Shown: one piece after another, positions 5,366-7,452 of the stretch
Layout of the letters: each line of letters begins with the position of its first letter
Position numbering within the stretch: the stretch's first letter is position 1
Assembly (NCBI GenBank): GCA_035352555.1
Contig: DAOPXW010000078.1
Coordinates: 1 to 7,452, forward strand
Direction: 5' to 3'
Length of the DNA stretch: 7,452 bases
Source of the DNA: UBA2922 sp035352555
Lineage (GTDB): Bacteria > Bacillota > Clostridia > Oscillospirales > Oscillospiraceae
The notes under the pieces: generated by a model
The model's database searches: none
Told to the model about the DNA's origin: nothing
The model's input: the letters and a program-made list of their open reading frames with translations, nothing else
Translations under genes and position numbers: made by a program

Positions 5366-6258
5366 ACCTTTTCACCCACGTTCTTTCCCAGGATTCCCGC
5401 GGGCTTGATCAGCAGCACCACGATGAGGATGAGATACACGAAGGTGCTGGCCAGAGACGAGCTGATATAGGCCGAGGAAAACGAATAGATCAGACCGATG
5501 ACGAAGCCGCCCAGCATGGCCCCTGGGATGGAGCCGATGCCGCCCAGCACCGCCGCCACGAAGGCGTACAGGCCCAGCGTGGCGCCCATGACGTTGGTGG
5601 CCGCGGGGTACTGCGCCACATACATCAGCGCCGCCACGCCCGCCAGCCCCGCGCCAATCGCGAAAGTGATGAGGATGGTGGAGTTGACGTTGATGCCCAT
5701 CAGCGTGGCCGCCTGCTTATCCTCCGACACGGCCCGCATGGCCCGGCCCAGCCGGGTCTTCTGGGTGAAGCTGTACAGGATGAGCATGATGACCAGGCTC
5801 ACCGCGATCGTAATGATGGTAGCCCAGCTGAGGGTCGCCCCCGCCAGGGATATGCCGCCGGCGGCAAAGATGGAAGCCACCGTGCGGGGATTGGGCCCGA
5901 TGGCCGGAATGGCCTGGGCCAGATTTTCCAAAATAAGGCTCACCGCGATGGCGGTGATCAGCGCCGTCATGTTGGTGCCGGTCTTACGCACGGGGCGATA
6001 AGCCGCAAGCTCCGTGACCATGCCTACCGCGGCGCATACCAGCACCGCCGCGATGACCGCCAGCCAGGCCGGCGCGCCCGCCGCCCTGAGCACGGGCACT
6101 GTGAAAAACAAAGCGTAAGCGCCCACCATGATAAAATCGCCGTGGGCAAAGTTGATGAGCTTGATGATGCCGTAGACCATGGTATAACCCAGAGCCACCA
6201 GCGCATAGACGCTGCCCAGCCGCAGCCCTGTGAATAGCGCCGTTAAAAACGCGCCCAT
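5362..6258 (-). CDS. livH: Branched-chain amino acid ABC importer, permease LivH
   Basis: This 298-residue integral membrane permease has the usual LivH length. Diagnostic motifs are the N-terminal YGIIKLINFAHGDFIMVGAY (29-48), the coupling loop with TRLGRAMRAVSED (168-180) and DKQAATLMGINV (180-191), and AAVLGGIGSIPGAMLGG (235-251). The C-terminal LLIKPAGILGK is also typical. The ATG at 6258-6256 follows GAGGAGGG (about 9 nt upstream) at the edge of the assembly gap. It is the first permease gene after the binding protein and overlaps livM by 4 bp. Substrate specificity is set mainly by the binding protein, so leucine/isoleucine/valine is the default family assignment; other amino acids or small hydrophobic compounds cannot be excluded. 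It does not look like a urea (Urt) permease set, since no urease or urt genes are adjacent. Confidence 0.96.
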   Translation of the reverse strand: MGAFLTALFTGLRLGSVYALVALGYTMVYGIIKLINFAHGDFIMVGAYALFFTVPVLRAAGAPAWLAVIAAVLVCAAVGMVTELAAYRPVRKTGTNMTALITAIAVSLILENLAQAIPAIGPNPRTVASIFAAGGISLAGATLSWATIITIAVSLVIMLILYSFTQKTRLGRAMRAVSEDKQAATLMGINVNSTILITFAIGAGLAGVAALMYVAQYPAATNVMGATLGLYAFVAAVLGGIGSIPGAMLGGFVIGLIYSFSSAYISSSLASTFVYLILIVVLLIKPAGILGKNVGEKV

Positions 6259-6275
6259 ACTTCTTCCCTCCTCTT

Positions 6276-6375
6276 NNNNNNNNNNNNNNNNNNNNNNNNN
6301 NNNNNNNNNNNNNNNNNNNNNNNNNNNNNNNNNNNNNNNNNNNNNNNNNNNNNNNNNNNNNNNNNNNNNNNNNNN
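6276..6375. other. Assembly gap of 100 N
   Basis: Exactly 100 undetermined bases lie between the binding-protein stop codon (7 bp away) and the livH ribosome site. The round number suggests a scaffolding placeholder rather than a measured length, so the true intergenic distance is unknown. Gene order and orientation on both sides match the standard Liv operon, which supports the join. Peptides read through this stretch are meaningless. Confidence 0.98.
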
Positions 6376-6381
6376 GAGGGA

Positions 6382-7452
6382 TCACCAGTCGAGACTGCTG
6401 ATGGTATCCTTGAGCGTCTGGACGACCTTGCCGTCCTTGTCCTCGATGCTGTTGATGACGGCGCCCTTTTCAGGCGTGCCGGTCTTATCCAGCGAGAATT
6501 TGCCGGTGACACAGTCATACACGTTGGAGGTGTCGGCAAGATAAGCCTGCACATCCTTGGCCGCGAAGGACTTTGCGCCCTCGATGGCCTGCTTGTACAT
6601 AAACACGGCGTCGTAAACCAGCGCGCCCAGCGCGTTGGGGTCTATGCCATAGGCGGCCTTGTAGGCGGAAACATAGCTCTTGACCTTGTCGCTGTCGCTG
6701 TCGTTGGAATAGTGGGTGCAGAACAGCACGTCGTGGAAAGCGCTCTCGGTGCCGGCGGAGACCACGTCGCAGGTGCCGTCAAAGCCATCGGCGCCGAAGA
6801 TTACGCCTTTATAGCCGGCTGCGCGGGCCTGGGGCACGAGATAGGGGCCGACCGCGCTGTAATAGTACGGGCAGAAGATGTAGTCTACGCCCGCGTCCAC
6901 CATGGCCTGAACCTGGTTGGTGAAGTCCACGGCGTCCATGGTATCGGTGGACTGCTTGGCGGCCACGGTGATGCCGTGAGCCGAGCAGGCGGCCGTGAAG
7001 GCGTCATACAGGCCCTTGGAATAAGTATCGGCCGCGCAGTAGATTACGCCGACGGATTTATAGTTGTTTTTGTAGGCGTAATAGGCCGCGATGGAGCCCT
7101 GATAGGAATCCTTGAAGCAGGAGCGGAAGATGTAATCCGAAGTGGTGGTGATGGAGTCGGCCGTGGAGCAGCCGGTGATCAGGCACACGCCGGCAGCGTT
7201 CGCCGCGCTGGTGATGGCGGCGGTGCAGGCGGAGGTCACGGAGCCGACAACAAGCTGCACGCCGTCTGCGGTGAGCCCGTTAAAGGCGTTGAGCGCTTCG
7301 GTCGGGTCGCCCTGATCGTCCTTCGCGTCAAGGGCGAGGGTATAGGTCTTGTCGCCGACCTTGACGCCGCCGGCGTCGTTGATCTGCTTCACGGCCAGCT
7401 TGGCGGAGTTCGTGGTGGCGGTGCCGTACATTGCCAGTGAACCGGTCATGGG
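6382..7452 (-). CDS. livJ: Branched-chain amino acid ABC importer, substrate-binding protein (5' end missing)
   Basis: This is a periplasmic-binding-protein type I receptor (Leu/Ile/Val-binding family, peripla_BP_6-like) that would capture substrate outside the cell for LivHMGF. The 356 codons present begin inside the first strand-loop (PMTGSLAMYGTATTN), so the signal peptide, lipobox and first strand lie beyond the right edge; an ATG at 7449 is internal to this motif, not the start. Recognisable pieces are AVKQINDAGG, the ligand-contact region VVGSVTSACTAA, TGCSTAD, IFRSCFKDSYQG, GVIYCAADTYSKG, GADGFDG and the helix-turn ALGALVYDAVFMY. The C-terminus is complete (LKDTISSLDW). It carries ten cysteines, many for an extracellular protein. 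It is the first visible gene of the operon; in such operons it is commonly the most highly expressed. The livJ/livK symbol indicates family only; the ligand is unproven. Confidence 0.94.
   Translation of the reverse strand, partial: PMTGSLAMYGTATTNSAKLAVKQINDAGGVKVGDKTYTLALDAKDDQGDPTEALNAFNGLTADGVQLVVGSVTSACTAAITSAANAAGVCLITGCSTADSITTTSDYIFRSCFKDSYQGSIAAYYAYKNNYKSVGVIYCAADTYSKGLYDAFTAACSAHGITVAAKQSTDTMDAVDFTNQVQAMVDAGVDYIFCPYYYSAVGPYLVPQARAAGYKGVIFGADGFDGTCDVVSAGTESAFHDVLFCTHYSNDSDSDKVKSYVSAYKAAYGIDPNALGALVYDAVFMYKQAIEGAKSFAAKDVQAYLADTSNVYDCVTGKFSLDKTGTPEKGAVINSIEDKDGKVVQTLKDTISSLDW

Noticed and set aside
5984..6554. Open frames containing runs of X across the gap
   Set aside because: They are created by translating undetermined bases and overlap the well-supported livH and binding-protein genes.
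7440..7449. ATG at 7449 as the true start of the binding protein
   Set aside because: It lies inside the conserved P-M-T-G-S motif of the first strand-loop, the preceding codon (CCC) is in frame, and a secreted receptor must have an upstream signal peptide.

Overview
The window is GC-rich by eye, with genes that strongly prefer G/C at third codon positions, AT-rich intergenic DNA and strong AGGAGG-type ribosome binding sites. This suits a high-GC anaerobic Firmicute such as an Oscillospiraceae-like gut Clostridium. That placement is inference from style; no marker gene is present.

Left part (1-2623): a two-component system on the minus strand. An HK gene (895-2064) comes first and overlaps an OmpR/PhoB-type response regulator gene (228-917). 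Beyond it is the start of an unidentified membrane-anchored protein that runs off the left edge (1-129). Divergent from the kinase, on the plus strand, is a small gene (2303-2623) for a 106-residue PepSY-like protein. The three promoters (168-222, 2102-2145, 2161-2215) share one architecture. Each has half-sites resembling GTTTAAC repeated at exact 11-bp intervals in the direction of transcription, then a GC-rich 9-nt spacer, then a -10-like hexamer. The simplest reading is that the response regulator controls its own operon, the partial membrane protein gene and the PepSY-like gene. This is the most interesting thing in the window.

Middle (2624-2749): a 16-bp perfect hairpin with a T tract in the minus direction separates two converging transcription units.

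Right part (2750-7452): a branched-chain/hydrophobic amino acid (HAAT/Liv) ABC importer on the minus strand. In transcription order it is a substrate-binding protein (5' end beyond the right edge), a 100-N assembly gap, livH, livM, livG and livF. The last four genes overlap or nearly abut. The binding protein captures the substrate outside the cell, LivH and LivM form the membrane channel, and LivG and LivF hydrolyse ATP. The promoter of this operon lies outside the window.

There are no RNA genes, CRISPR arrays, insertion sequences or phage genes that I can support.
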